44,414 bases of DNA, from positions 1 through 44,414 of the forward strand of contig JABACD010000018.1 of the NCBI GenBank assembly GCA_014237855.1, given 5' to 3'. This stretch comes from Planctomycetota bacterium (lineage in GTDB: Bacteria > Planctomycetota > UBA1135 > GCA-002686595). A program made the position numbers and the translations under genes. Of this stretch, positions 8,968 through 19,139 are shown in pieces; position 1 is the stretch's first letter; every line of letters begins with the position of its first letter. The notes beneath the pieces are model-generated. The model was not told the origin of the DNA. It did not search any database and was given only the letters and a program-made list of their open reading frames with translations.

Positions 8968-9300
8968 TCACATACCCAGTTTGTCCGCAATCTTTCGCAT
9001 CTGCAATCCATGAACGAGTGTGGCTCCACCCTTGATGGCTGAAGCCACATGCACGACCTCGGTGAGCTGCTCCACGTCAGCCCCCTTGGAGAGACAGCTC
9101 TTCGTGTAGGACTCAATGCAATACGGACACTGGACGGCGTGGGAGACTCCCAGGGCGATCAAGGCCTTCTCCCTCGCCGTCAGGGCACCGTCCTCGAAGA
9201 CTGCCCCGTAGTACTCGAAGAATCGTTCGGCCAGCTCTCCGGAGTGCTCGCCGATGGAGGGAAACTTCGCCAGGTCTTCGGGGTCGTAGTAGGAGTCCAT
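8968..9300 (-). CDS. Carboxymuconolactone decarboxylase/AhpD-like protein associated with ArsS
   Basis: This 110-residue single-domain protein has the CMD/AhpD core: ALTAREKALIALGVSHAVQC followed by the redox pair CPYC (Cys58, Cys61). The AhpD proton-relay His four residues after the second Cys is replaced by Tyr (CIESY). The C-terminal helix HVASAIKGGATLVHGLQM is family-typical. Proteins of this size and sequence accompany ArsS-type radical SAM genes and are described as arsenosugar-biosynthesis-associated peroxidase-like proteins. A thiol-based reduction or oxidation role is likely but its substrate is not known. It is the first gene of the minus-strand operon and diverges from comM across 129 bp. 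No clear Shine-Dalgarno precedes the ATG. Confidence 0.82.
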   Translation of the reverse strand: MDSYYDPEDLAKFPSIGEHSGELAERFFEYYGAVFEDGALTAREKALIALGVSHAVQCPYCIESYTKSCLSKGADVEQLTEVVHVASAIKGGATLVHGLQMRKIADKLGM

Positions 9301-9429
9301 GGAGGGCTGAGGCTGATCGAGCGCTTGTTCGCGAGAGGGTGCGCCAGGAAGCCTCGATCACTCGAGAGCTCCGGGCGGGAAAGTGGAACAGGCAGGTTAC
9401 CGCGCTCCAGCCGTGCCGTCTCTTCCTGC
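9301..9429. promoter_or_regulatory. Divergent intergenic region between the CMD-like gene and comM
   Basis: The two genes start back to back, so promoters for both should lie within this 129 bp or inside the flanking reading frames. I could not recognise a convincing -35/-10 pair or an operator in it. Confidence 0.4.
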
Positions 9430-10971
<1,542 letters not shown>

Positions 10972-10994
10972 GCCTGTACCAAGGGCCGGGCGCC

Positions 10995-12263
10995 CTACTC
11001 GTGGCGAAGAGCCTCGACAGGGTCCATCGTGGCCGCCCGCCAGGCGGGATACAGCCCGAAGATCACTCCGATGCCGGCAGAAATGCAGAAGGCCAGCAGC
11101 GGCCCACCAGGGGTCACCACCGTTCGCATGTCCGCGAACCTCTCCACCAGCAGCGGAATCAGGAGGCCAAGCAGGATGCCGAGGATTCCACCGCCCACGG
11201 AGAGGACCACGGTCTCAACCAGGAACTGCGTCACGATGTGGCGGCGCTTGGCTCCGAGGGCTCGACGAATTCCAATCTCTCGGGTTCGCTCCGTCACGGT
11301 AGCCAGCATGACATTCATGATGCCGATCCCGCCGACGAGCAGGCTGATTCCGGCTATCGAGCCCAGCACGATGTTGAAGATCCGCTTGGTCTCCTCTGCT
11401 CGCAAGAGAAGCTCGAGTGGCACGATCACCTTGTAGTCCCTCTCGGTGTGCTCACGGCTCAGCATCGTCCTGGCTGCGTTTGCCACCATCGGGACGTTCT
11501 CGGCATGCTCGACCTCGATGATGATCTCGTGGAGTTGAACTTCCTCCATGTCCATGGATCCACTACGCATCTTGACCAGAGTCTCGCCAAACCACTTCGT
11601 TCCCGTCGACAGTGGAATGAAGAGCTCACCCGGGTTGTCCTCTCCGGCCTCGGGGCGATCACTACCCAGCCTGACCCGCGGCAACAGGGTTCCCACGACG
11701 GTGAAGTAGTCGGCGCCGATCTTCACGCGCTCGCCAATTGGACTCTGGAACGGGAACAGGGCCCTCGAGACCTCGTAGCCGAGAACGCAGACGTTTGAGA
11801 CGGTGTTCTCGTCCGTCGCGTTCAAGAAACGCCCGGTACCCAGCACCCGTCCAGTCGCATCGATGTACTCAGGTATCGTCGAGATCACACCAGGCCGGAT
11901 TGCGTTGACGCCAAAGCGCACCTCCTCGGGCAGCTCGCGCAAGGGTACGACGCGACGTACCCCCGGAAAACTGGCCCTGATCCTCTCCAGGTCGTCGTGG
12001 GTCAAGCCATAGGAGATCACGCGCTGGCGCTGGTTGCTCACCTGCTCTTCGGCGGGCTTGACGCTGCGCAGGATCACGTTCTGGCTTCCGAGCTGACGAA
12101 TTTGCTCCTGAGCCTCGATGCTGGCGCCCTCTCCAATGGCCAGCATGGCGATGACGCTACTGACGCCAAAGAGGACCCCAAGAGTAGTCAGGGCGCTACG
12201 AAGCTTGTGCAGCATGAGGCTGCGAACGCCCAATTTTACCGTGCGTGTGAATGTGCCCTGCAT
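10995..12263 (-). CDS. MacB-type ABC transporter permease (MacB_PCD + FtsX domains)
   Basis: This 422-residue protein has one N-terminal membrane helix after KLRSALTTLGVLFGVSSVIAM, a large periplasmic MacB_PCD domain (about 50-290) and three C-terminal helices of the FtsX type. VGGIGIMNVMLATVTERTREIGIRRALGA is the FtsX signature and coupling region. Unlike E. coli MacB, the ATPase is a separate gene. Members of this class act as mechanotransmission exporters with an adaptor and TolC, moving lipoproteins, peptides or macrolides without carrying substrate through the membrane helices. The ATG at 12263 shares one base with the ATPase stop (TGATG); a TTG one codon upstream is less likely. It is the last gene of the export operon and converges on comM. 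Confidence 0.9.
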   Translation of the reverse strand: MQGTFTRTVKLGVRSLMLHKLRSALTTLGVLFGVSSVIAMLAIGEGASIEAQEQIRQLGSQNVILRSVKPAEEQVSNQRQRVISYGLTHDDLERIRASFPGVRRVVPLRELPEEVRFGVNAIRPGVISTIPEYIDATGRVLGTGRFLNATDENTVSNVCVLGYEVSRALFPFQSPIGERVKIGADYFTVVGTLLPRVRLGSDRPEAGEDNPGELFIPLSTGTKWFGETLVKMRSGSMDMEEVQLHEIIIEVEHAENVPMVANAARTMLSREHTERDYKVIVPLELLLRAEETKRIFNIVLGSIAGISLLVGGIGIMNVMLATVTERTREIGIRRALGAKRRHIVTQFLVETVVLSVGGGILGILLGLLIPLLVERFADMRTVVTPGGPLLAFCISAGIGVIFGLYPAWRAATMDPVEALRHE

Positions 12264-12979
12264 CAAACAGTCTCAGCCGTGCGCTTCGTCACGCTCTCGA
12301 TTTGTCCATCGCGTAGCTGGAGAACCTGCTCAGCTCGTGCCCCCACCTCTTCCTCGTGAGTCACCAGCAGGATGGTCTTACCTTCTGAGTGCAGCTCGTC
12401 GAAGAGATCAAGAATCTCGAGCGCAGTTCGGCTGTCCAGGTTTCCGGTCGCCTCGTCCGCGAGGATCAGGTCGGGATCATTGATCAGTGCTCTGGCAATG
12501 GCCACTCGTTGCTGCTGTCCACCGGAGAGCTGCAGAGGGCGGTGATCCAGTCGATCTGCAAGCCCGACTCGCTCCGCGAGGACCAGGGCCCGAGCCTCTC
12601 CTTCCTCGGGCGGCTCGTCCTGATAGAACAACGGCACGAGGATGTTCTCGAGAACGTTCAGCTGAGGAATGAGGTTGTAGGACTGAAACACGAAGCCCAG
12701 ACGCCGGCTGCGCAGGTCCGAGAGTTCGTCGTCATCCAGTCCCGAGATGTCCTCCCCACCAATCAGATAGGTCCCCGAGCTGGGCCGATCGATGCAGCCA
12801 AGCAGGTTCAGCAAGGTGGACTTGCCGCTACCTGAGCTACCCATGACCGCCCAGTACTCTCCACGATTGAAGCTGAAGCTGAAGTCGTCGAGGGCGCGCA
12901 CGAGGTTGTCCCCCATCTTGTAGGTCCGGCAGACGTTCACGAGCTCCGCAACGGGAGTCCTGGAGGTAGGTTCGTGCAC
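12263..12979 (-). CDS. ABC transporter ATP-binding protein (LolD/MacB type)
   Basis: This 238-residue nucleotide-binding domain has Walker [11 protein letters not shown]-loop in [21 protein letters not shown] signature LSGGQQQR, Walker [13 protein letters not shown] and H-loop LLVTHE. Sequence style and partner gene place it in the MacB/LolD/FtsE class that powers extraction or export of lipoproteins, peptides or drugs. The GTG at 12979 begins 5 nt after the adaptor stop. The stop overlaps the permease start by one base, so both are translationally coupled. The short acidic C-terminal tail after the H-loop is normal for the class. Confidence 0.93.
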   Translation of the reverse strand: MHEPTSRTPVAELVNVCRTYKMGDNLVRALDDFSFSFNRGEYWAVMGSSGSGKSTLLNLLGCIDRPSSGTYLIGGEDISGLDDDELSDLRSRRLGFVFQSYNLIPQLNVLENILVPLFYQDEPPEEGEARALVLAERVGLADRLDHRPLQLSGGQQQRVAIARALINDPDLILADEATGNLDSRTALEILDLFDELHSEGKTILLVTHEEEVGARAEQVLQLRDGQIESVTKRTAETV

Positions 12980-12984
12980 AGGAA

Positions 12985-14700
12985 CTACTTGTTGCTCGGT
13001 CGGCGACCTTTCCCGTAAGAACCTGAGTCACTGCCAGCCTTGCCACTGCCGCCTCTCGCTGAGGCACCTTGACCCTCCCCGGATCCAGCATCTTGGCGTT
13101 CCGAGTCACTGGCATCTGGCGTGCCATCTTCGAACTCGAAGCCGAGGGGGGGACTGAGCAGGACGATCTCTCCTTCAATAAGTCCTTCCTTGATCTGGAT
13201 CCAGGTCTCGTTGTTCCTGCCAATCTCGACAACACGCTCGACAACCTCTTCTCCAGCTCGTACCCAGGCGATGGTCTGTCCATCGACATGGTGGACCGCT
13301 TGAACGGGGACATAGAGTGTGTCCTGAATCGTATCGACCTGAATTTCGATGCTGCAGGACATACCGGGACGCATGTCGCCGTCACCGCCCGCGACGACCA
13401 CTTCGGTCTTGTAGAGCCGCAGGTTTGGGTTGGCCCACCAGGAATTGGTATCAGGCAGGACTGCAACGCTGGTGACCTCTCCGGGGAACTCCTTGCCCGG
13501 AATCGCGTCCACTCTCAGGATTGCGGGTAGACCCGCAATGACCTGCTTGAGCGCCGACTCGTGAATGCTCGCCTCGGCGACCATTCCGCCCTCTCCGGGG
13601 ATCGTGACGATCTCCTGTCTCTCCCGGACCTCTCCACCTTCTGTGATGGGTTCACCGCCCGACCAGCGGCTTCCCTCCGTACGGCCATAGACGACCATCC
13701 CAGCGACAGGCGAGTAGATCTTGCCCTTTGATATCTGATCCAGGAGCCGCCTGAGCTTCTCCTCTTCCAGCTCGAGCTTGACCTGACTGGCCTCCTTGGC
13801 CGCCTCGTAATCCGCGAGCTGGGCGATGGCCTGCTTGTTCGCCTTGCGGAGCTGACGGCGAGCCTCGATCAGGTTCCCCTGAAGCTCAGCCCACTTCTTG
13901 GGCTGCTCATACTTCTCCAGCAGGTACTTTGCGCGACCTGCCTGCTCCAGCATGATTCCAGCACGCTTGAAGGCCAGCTCATCGGCCTCGAGCTTGAGCC
14001 GCTCGACGAATCCCTTCTCCGCCAGTTGGAAGCTCCAGTCGCGCTCCTCCTGGGCACGCTTGAGCTCCTCCTCACGAATCAGGATCTCATCGCTGAACTG
14101 TCGTAGCTCCTGCTGGCGGTTCCCGCCGGCAAAGCTGCCTTCGACCTCCGAGTCCGTAGGACTCTTCGATTCCAGGGCCTCGATGATCTCCTCGAACTCA
14201 TAGGTCTCGAGTCCTTCGATGTCAGCGCCGATGAACTTCTCCAGCTCTAGCAGGGCAAACTCCCCCTCCTGTTGGGCCTTCGCGATCAGACTCTCGTTTT
14301 CGATACGCTGAATCTCGAGCCCCTCGCGAGCCTTCGTTGCTGCAGCACGGGCGCTCTGCAGGGAGATCTCCTGAGCCACCCGCTGGTCCTCGAGGTCGGT
14401 CGTGTCGATCTCGGCGATCAGGTCACCCGATTGAACCTGGCTGCCCTCATCGATCAGGTAGAGCAGGGTGGAACGGCCCTCGACCTCGCTCTTGATGCTG
14501 ACGCTGTTCTTGGCCGTGAGGTTCCCACGCTCAGTGACAGTGATCTCGAGAGAACCATAGCGAACGGGGGCGCCGGGAATCTCGACGCTTGTCTCACCCT
14601 TGAGGATGTACCCCTCACGCTGGGCCCAGTAGCTCGCCGCTCCAAGAACGACGACCACCAGGATCAGGTTGCGCAAAACCGGGTTGTTCTTCTTGCTCAT
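12985..14700 (-). CDS. HlyD/MacA-like periplasmic adaptor with long coiled-coil hairpin
   Basis: This 571-residue membrane fusion protein starts at ATG 14700, which makes an ATGA overlap with the outer membrane gene. Residues about 8-25 are a membrane anchor (LRNLILVVVVLGAASYWA). A lipoyl-like half motif (ETSVEIPGAPVRYGSLEI) is followed by a long helical hairpin of roughly residues 110-340 rich in Glu, Lys, Ala and Leu, then the second lipoyl half (GKIYSPVAGMVVYG), a beta-barrel and a membrane-proximal domain (GDMRPGMSCSIEI). MacA adaptors are about 370 residues; the extra length lies mainly in the coiled coil. The C-terminal tail is Ser/Gly/Asp-rich and low-complexity. It links the ABC pair to the TolC-like channel. 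Confidence 0.88.
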   Translation of the reverse strand: MSKKNNPVLRNLILVVVVLGAASYWAQREGYILKGETSVEIPGAPVRYGSLEITVTERGNLTAKNSVSIKSEVEGRSTLLYLIDEGSQVQSGDLIAEIDTTDLEDQRVAQEISLQSARAAATKAREGLEIQRIENESLIAKAQQEGEFALLELEKFIGADIEGLETYEFEEIIEALESKSPTDSEVEGSFAGGNRQQELRQFSDEILIREEELKRAQEERDWSFQLAEKGFVERLKLEADELAFKRAGIMLEQAGRAKYLLEKYEQPKKWAELQGNLIEARRQLRKANKQAIAQLADYEAAKEASQVKLELEEEKLRRLLDQISKGKIYSPVAGMVVYGRTEGSRWSGGEPITEGGEVRERQEIVTIPGEGGMVAEASIHESALKQVIAGLPAILRVDAIPGKEFPGEVTSVAVLPDTNSWWANPNLRLYKTEVVVAGGDGDMRPGMSCSIEIQVDTIQDTLYVPVQAVHHVDGQTIAWVRAGEEVVERVVEIGRNNETWIQIKEGLIEGEIVLLSPPLGFEFEDGTPDASDSERQDAGSGEGQGASARGGSGKAGSDSGSYGKGRRPSNK

Positions 14701-16328
14701 TCGGAAATTTCCTGGGTCTCCAGTGAGGAGCCCGGCATGGATTCTAGTTCCATCTCGACCCACAGGCCTTCCTCGCCAACACGTAGGAGCCCCATGTCCA
14801 GGGCCAGGTCAAGCCTCGCTAGCGTGTACTCAATCATTGACCGTGTCTCGGCATTACTGGAAGAGACCAGACTATCCTGAGCATCCAGTAGATCTCGAGT
14901 GCTGGCGCGCCCCGCCTGGAGCTTCAACCCAGCGCTCTCCACCCGCTGCTCCGCGAGCCCGACCGCGCTGGATTGTACCTCTTGAGACTCCCGCCTTGCC
15001 GTCACCTCTCGAAGCTCATCCCTGAGCTCCTTCGAGATCGTGTCCTCGAGATCCTGAGCCTGACGCACCCTGGCCTGCCAGGTGATCAGGGATCTGCGGT
15101 AGGTATTTCGCTCGGGTGTCATGTCGATCGGCAGGTCGATCAGCACCCCTAGGCTCCATCCCACATCCTGGAAGTTGAACTTCAGTGGCTTGCTGGAGTC
15201 CGACGAGACCTCGATCGATGAGCTCACATCCAGACCCAGCCGCAAGGCATCAGCAGCTACACGAGAGCGACGTTCCGCATCAACGACTTGATCGACGGCT
15301 GTCTTGAAGTCCGGTCGATAGGCGTAGGCGATCTCGATGGCCTGCTCCGGCTCCAGCTCATCAAGCCCCTTCCCGAGAGTGGCGAGTCGCTCGAGCTCCA
15401 TGGGGTCGACGGTGAGACCAACGTTCATCGGCAGACCCAGGAGCAGCTTGAACGAATCCAATTCCGCTTCGTAATTCTGGCGTGCGACGATCAGCCGATC
15501 CTCAGAGGTCAGCTCATCCTGTCGGGCCTGCCCCACCTCGATGTCACTCAGCTGCCCGGCAAGAGATAGAGCTTCATTGCGCTCACGAATCTTGTGGACG
15601 GTCTCGTAATTCAGGCGCTCATTCTCGATGAAGTCGAGGGTCTGAAGGAGCCTCAACAGACGCTTGGAGAGATCGACAGAGAGTTCTCTGCGAAAGCGCT
15701 CGAAATTGCGCACCTCGTAGACCAGGTCGCGCTCCGCCTGCGTCAGATCTTCATAGACGATCCACCCACCGGCCCCTCTCAGCAGCGGCTGAGTGAACAG
15801 CAAGGAAAAGGTCGACTGGGCCGTCCAGCCATCCCCGCCAGAGAGGTCCTTGGCAATGGCGATACCCAGATCACTCAGGATCTTTCCACCCGTGCCCAGG
15901 ATCTTCTCGATGCTGAAGCCGAGGCCACCAGACGCCAGGTTCGCGGAGTCGGCGAGACCGTCAATACCAACGTCTCCCGCCCCCATGGAGATCCAGCCCA
16001 GTCGCCAGCGCTCGAGGGTCACGTCGAGAGCAGCAAGATAGAGAGCCTCCTTACGAGCCTGGTAGTCTCGGTTGTTCTCCGCGGCGATCTCCATGCACTG
16101 GGTCAGTCCAAGATCCGGCAGCTCGGTGACCTCCCCCTCCAGGATCCGCGAGCGCAGGCTGTCCTCAGGCGGATCAATGGTGAAGCCGCCGTCCTCGTCG
16201 AACAGCTGAGAACGCCGGTCCTCAACGAGGGCGTAGACCTCCTCGTCGGCTTCCACGGAGTAGTCCTGCGCACTGCGGCAGGCCGCCAGCCCTGGGAAGG
16301 CCAAGGATAGGATCAATAGGATTCTCAC
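14697..16328 (-). CDS. TolC-family outer membrane efflux lipoprotein
   Basis: This 543-residue protein has a lipoprotein signal, MRILLILSLAFPGLAAC, with lipobox LAAC. The rest consists of two OEP repeats typical of TolC channels: long amphipathic helices such as TLEFSKRLL-type segments around RELSVDLSKRLLRLLQTLDF and the conserved YRPDFKTAVDQVVDAERR and DLLDAQDSL motifs. It should form the trimeric outer membrane exit duct for the adaptor and ABC proteins encoded immediately downstream. The start is GTG at 16328 without a clear Shine-Dalgarno. It is the first gene of the four-gene export operon; 99 bp separate it from the preceding minus-strand gene. Confidence 0.9.
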   Translation of the reverse strand: MRILLILSLAFPGLAACRSAQDYSVEADEEVYALVEDRRSQLFDEDGGFTIDPPEDSLRSRILEGEVTELPDLGLTQCMEIAAENNRDYQARKEALYLAALDVTLERWRLGWISMGAGDVGIDGLADSANLASGGLGFSIEKILGTGGKILSDLGIAIAKDLSGGDGWTAQSTFSLLFTQPLLRGAGGWIVYEDLTQAERDLVYEVRNFERFRRELSVDLSKRLLRLLQTLDFIENERLNYETVHKIRERNEALSLAGQLSDIEVGQARQDELTSEDRLIVARQNYEAELDSFKLLLGLPMNVGLTVDPMELERLATLGKGLDELEPEQAIEIAYAYRPDFKTAVDQVVDAERRSRVAADALRLGLDVSSSIEVSSDSSKPLKFNFQDVGWSLGVLIDLPIDMTPERNTYRRSLITWQARVRQAQDLEDTISKELRDELREVTARRESQEVQSSAVGLAEQRVESAGLKLQAGRASTRDLLDAQDSLVSSSNAETRSMIEYTLARLDLALDMGLLRVGEEGLWVEMELESMPGSSLETQEISE

Positions 16329-16427
16329 TGGGTCGGCTTTGATGAGACTGGGGACCGGACGGCCGAGCCTTACATTTCACCCGACCTTTCGTCAGAGCCC
16401 AAGGTCTGGATTCCCGCTCCCGGTGAT

Positions 16428-17309
16428 TCACAGATCTTTGACGACCTGAGGGCTCCCCATGGGGTCCAGAGCCCCTGATTCTGGGGAATTCCAGCGGTCC
16501 CAAAGTTGGGCGTGCTCCTGATCAGAGATACGCCGGGCCCGCACATGCCCTTCCTGCCACTGGAAGGACAGCAGCCGCTGGCCATGGAAGAGATAGCGGC
16601 CGGCCAGGCTGCCATCGGTGCGACGGAACTCAACCTGCTTGCTATAGCCAGGAGTCTCGCGCGCGACACCTTCATCTTCACGCAGGTAGCGGACCTCCAT
16701 CGTCCACTGATCCAGTTCACTGCGAAGCGGGTCAAAGACCTCGAAGCGGCCCCCTGCGAGCTTCCCTTCCCGGGCCAGCTCAAGCAGGTACTGGGGCATG
16801 ACGGCCCCTTTACTGGTCCCCAGGGACTCGCGAAGACCACCATCATTGCCCCACTCGAGCACCTTCAGGCGCTCGCTCTCGGAGGTCCACTCGGCGAAAA
16901 TGGTCCGACCTCCAGTCGCTCCGATCTCTCGCCAGACCAGGCGGGGGCTGCGAGCGCTGAGGCACTCCACCGCGAGGATGCGGAGGCCCTCGAAGGGAAA
17001 CTGGATCTCCTGCTCCAGCTGCCACCCTCCCGCCACTTCACGACGGTGGAATTCGACCAGTCCCAGCTGACCGGCGCGGGCAGCGTGTTCGAGGCCTCTG
17101 ATCCCATCGTAGCCCCGGTGAGGATGCGGAGACTCACCGACCCACTCTAGAACGAAGTGCTCGGAGAGCCGGGTAGGCTCGCTGTACACCATCCTGGGAG
17201 AGCCCCCGGATTCTCCCAGTGCCAGGGCCGGAACAAGCAGCAGTAGCCAGGCAATGCGCTGGTGCAGGCTGCCACGAAGAGCCCCCGAAATCCTGTTCCC
17301 GTTTCTCAT
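16428..17309 (-). CDS. Secreted protein of unknown function
   Basis: This 293-residue protein has an N-terminal signal peptide (RIAWLLLLVPALALG, probable cleavage near ALG-ES). I do not recognise a family. The mature part alternates short predicted strands with charged turns (FVLEWVGE, GQLGLVEFHRREVAGGWQLEQEIQF, GRTIFAEWTSE, LDQWTMEVRYLREDEG, GRYLFHGQRLLSFQWQEG), which suggests a single beta-rich domain resembling outer membrane lipid- or polysaccharide-associated proteins. It lies 92 bp after the GT39-like gene and 99 bp before the TolC-like gene on the same strand, so it may belong to either transcription unit. Confidence 0.65.
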   Translation of the reverse strand: MRNGNRISGALRGSLHQRIAWLLLLVPALALGESGGSPRMVYSEPTRLSEHFVLEWVGESPHPHRGYDGIRGLEHAARAGQLGLVEFHRREVAGGWQLEQEIQFPFEGLRILAVECLSARSPRLVWREIGATGGRTIFAEWTSESERLKVLEWGNDGGLRESLGTSKGAVMPQYLLELAREGKLAGGRFEVFDPLRSELDQWTMEVRYLREDEGVARETPGYSKQVEFRRTDGSLAGRYLFHGQRLLSFQWQEGHVRARRISDQEHAQLWDRWNSPESGALDPMGSPQVVKDL

Positions 17310-17401
17310 GCTTGTGGGGAGTCCTGGAGGCTCCCCTGGAACTGATATCGGAGCCCCTGGAGCAGCCCTTGAGTCCCCCCTCTCGACCCGCCCATGAATG
17401 G

Positions 17402-19126
17402 TCAGGGTTGCAGGGCTCCCACAGCAGAGATGAGCCCCAGGAGGGCCAAGAGGGCAACCAGGGCCACCGGTGGCCAGATGCTGCCGCCCAGGCGCCTGGA
17501 GAGGTCAACCCACGCCAGGTGGGAGAAGCCCATCTCCCGTGGTTGGCTGGGGCGTAGGACGAGGTCGGACTCCAGGCAGAAGATCTCAGCCACCGGGAAG
17601 GACTCGCTCACCTGGGCCCCCTCACGGCCCAGGGCCAGCCGCCGTCTCAGGATTCTCCAGTGAGACCAGGGCGCCGCGAATCCCCAGTCGAACTGGATGG
17701 CCTCGAACTCTCGTGCGGCGCGGTCGGAGCTGGTCCCCTCCACGGGAACCTCGAGGTGCTCCCGCGCTGCTCGAACGGCCAGGTCATGATAGGTGGTGGT
17801 ATCCACCAGAACGGCGGGGAGCTGGATCAGCAGCCCCACACCGAGCAGAGCCAGGGCCACTGGCCGCGGGCGAAGGTCGATGTCCGAGCGCTGGAACCCC
17901 AGGGAGGCCACAACCCAGAGCGCGGGAAGCGCAGGCAGGAGGTATCGAGGACCAAACGTCCAGGCCCCATGCCAGCCACCGAGCAGGAGGATCGGCAGGG
18001 TGATGGCAATCACCAGCACTCCAACGAGACAAGCAAAGCGCTGCTGTCGTTCGCGCCGCACCCAGGAGAGGGCCGGGAGGAGCATGACCAGAGCTGGCGC
18101 CATCCAAAGCAGACCCTTTCCAGGAGAGAGTGTCAGGCCAAGCAGTGCACGAGCTGGATTCCCACCAAACAGTCCCCCTGCCAGGGCCTCCGAGTAGCCG
18201 CTGTCCAGGGCATCGCCAAAACGCAGGTGGTTGAGAAGCAGCCAGAGGAACAGCGCGATGACCTGCGGGGTCGCCCAGGCCAACAGCAGCTGGCCGGTAG
18301 AAAGGTCGGACGGCTCATCGCCCTGATCGCCGACCGGGTGAATCGAGGAGCGACTCATCAGCAGCAGCAACAGGGCGCCATCCAGCACGAGCACGGCGGG
18401 CAGCAGGGCCACCCGTGTCAGGAAGGCCATGGCAAGTGCGAGCCCGAGCAGCAAGGAGCGCAGGCTTGTTGGCCGCGCAGCCATGAGCATCAACAGGTAG
18501 AGCGCCCAGGTCACGAAGAAGGTGCCCTGCACATCGCTGAGCGCAGCCCTTGCCTGAGGCCAGGCAAACGTGGCCAGCCCATACCCCAGGCCGGACACGA
18601 AGGCCACCGGGCGACTGGCCCCCAGGAGGAGGGTCATCTGAACGATCAGAAAGGCCGTCAGCGCCGTCAGGAGGGGGTTACGCCAGCCAACCAGGAGGTG
18701 TTCGAAGTACTCGCTGCGAGCCACGCCGAAGCGCGTGTGAGACTCATGGGCTGCTTGGACTGATGGAGCCATGACCGCTCCCAACCGACCCAGGGCGTAG
18801 AAGGGCAGGCCGACGAGCGCCTGGCCGACACCGAACCAACCATAGAACTGACCCTCTCCAGGGCCCGCTCCAGGGCGTACGGAGAATCCTCCGGGGGGCT
18901 GGACTAGCGAGAACTCGATCAGGCCCTGGGCCTCCGGAGTTCCCCCCAGAGCCAGGCTCCCCTCGCGCCAGAGGGAGCTGGTGGTCTGGAAGGAGACCTC
19001 ACCGTCCGGGCCAGCGGGAGGTCCGCTGAATGTCGCGGTGTAGATCGCCAGCAACAAGAGCAAGACAGCCCTCGCCAGGCGGGCATCCGACAGCTCCGGC
19101 TTCGGCTGGCCTTGCAGCGCTGTCAT
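17402..19126 (-). CDS. Polytopic membrane protein, GT39/ArnT-like putative glycosyltransferase
   Basis: This 574-residue protein has about 11 hydrophobic segments, for example AVLLLLLAIYTATF near the start, LTAFLIVQMTLLL, LLLGLALAMAFLTRVALLPA and a final VALVALLALLGLISAVGAL. The motif WHGAWTFGPRYLLPALPALW is characteristic of GT-C glycosyltransferase-like proteins related to PMT/ArnT, which transfer sugars from polyprenyl-phosphate carriers on the outer face of the membrane. The catalytic acidic residue of the first loop is not obvious to me, so enzyme activity is inferred. ATG 19126 is chosen because AGGGA lies 9-10 nt upstream and it sits 13 bp after the sulfatase-like stop; a longer open frame to 19267 would overlap that gene heavily. 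Confidence 0.7.
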   Translation of the reverse strand: MTALQGQPKPELSDARLARAVLLLLLAIYTATFSGPPAGPDGEVSFQTTSSLWREGSLALGGTPEAQGLIEFSLVQPPGGFSVRPGAGPGEGQFYGWFGVGQALVGLPFYALGRLGAVMAPSVQAAHESHTRFGVARSEYFEHLLVGWRNPLLTALTAFLIVQMTLLLGASRPVAFVSGLGYGLATFAWPQARAALSDVQGTFFVTWALYLLMLMAARPTSLRSLLLGLALAMAFLTRVALLPAVLVLDGALLLLLMSRSSIHPVGDQGDEPSDLSTGQLLLAWATPQVIALFLWLLLNHLRFGDALDSGYSEALAGGLFGGNPARALLGLTLSPGKGLLWMAPALVMLLPALSWVRRERQQRFACLVGVLVIAITLPILLLGGWHGAWTFGPRYLLPALPALWVVASLGFQRSDIDLRPRPVALALLGVGLLIQLPAVLVDTTTYHDLAVRAAREHLEVPVEGTSSDRAAREFEAIQFDWGFAAPWSHWRILRRRLALGREGAQVSESFPVAEIFCLESDLVLRPSQPREMGFSHLAWVDLSRRLGGSIWPPVALVALLALLGLISAVGALQP

Positions 19127-19139
19127 CACAAGATCCCTG

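Noticed and set aside
9049..9429. 127-codon N-terminal extension of comM
   Set aside because: It would overlap the CMD-like gene antisense over most of its length and has no counterpart in the ComM family, which begins at the GTG at 9430.
17660..18763. 367-codon plus-strand open frame over the GT39-like gene
   Set aside because: Antisense of a Leu/Ala-rich membrane protein; composition is rich in Gln, Gly and Arg with no motif.
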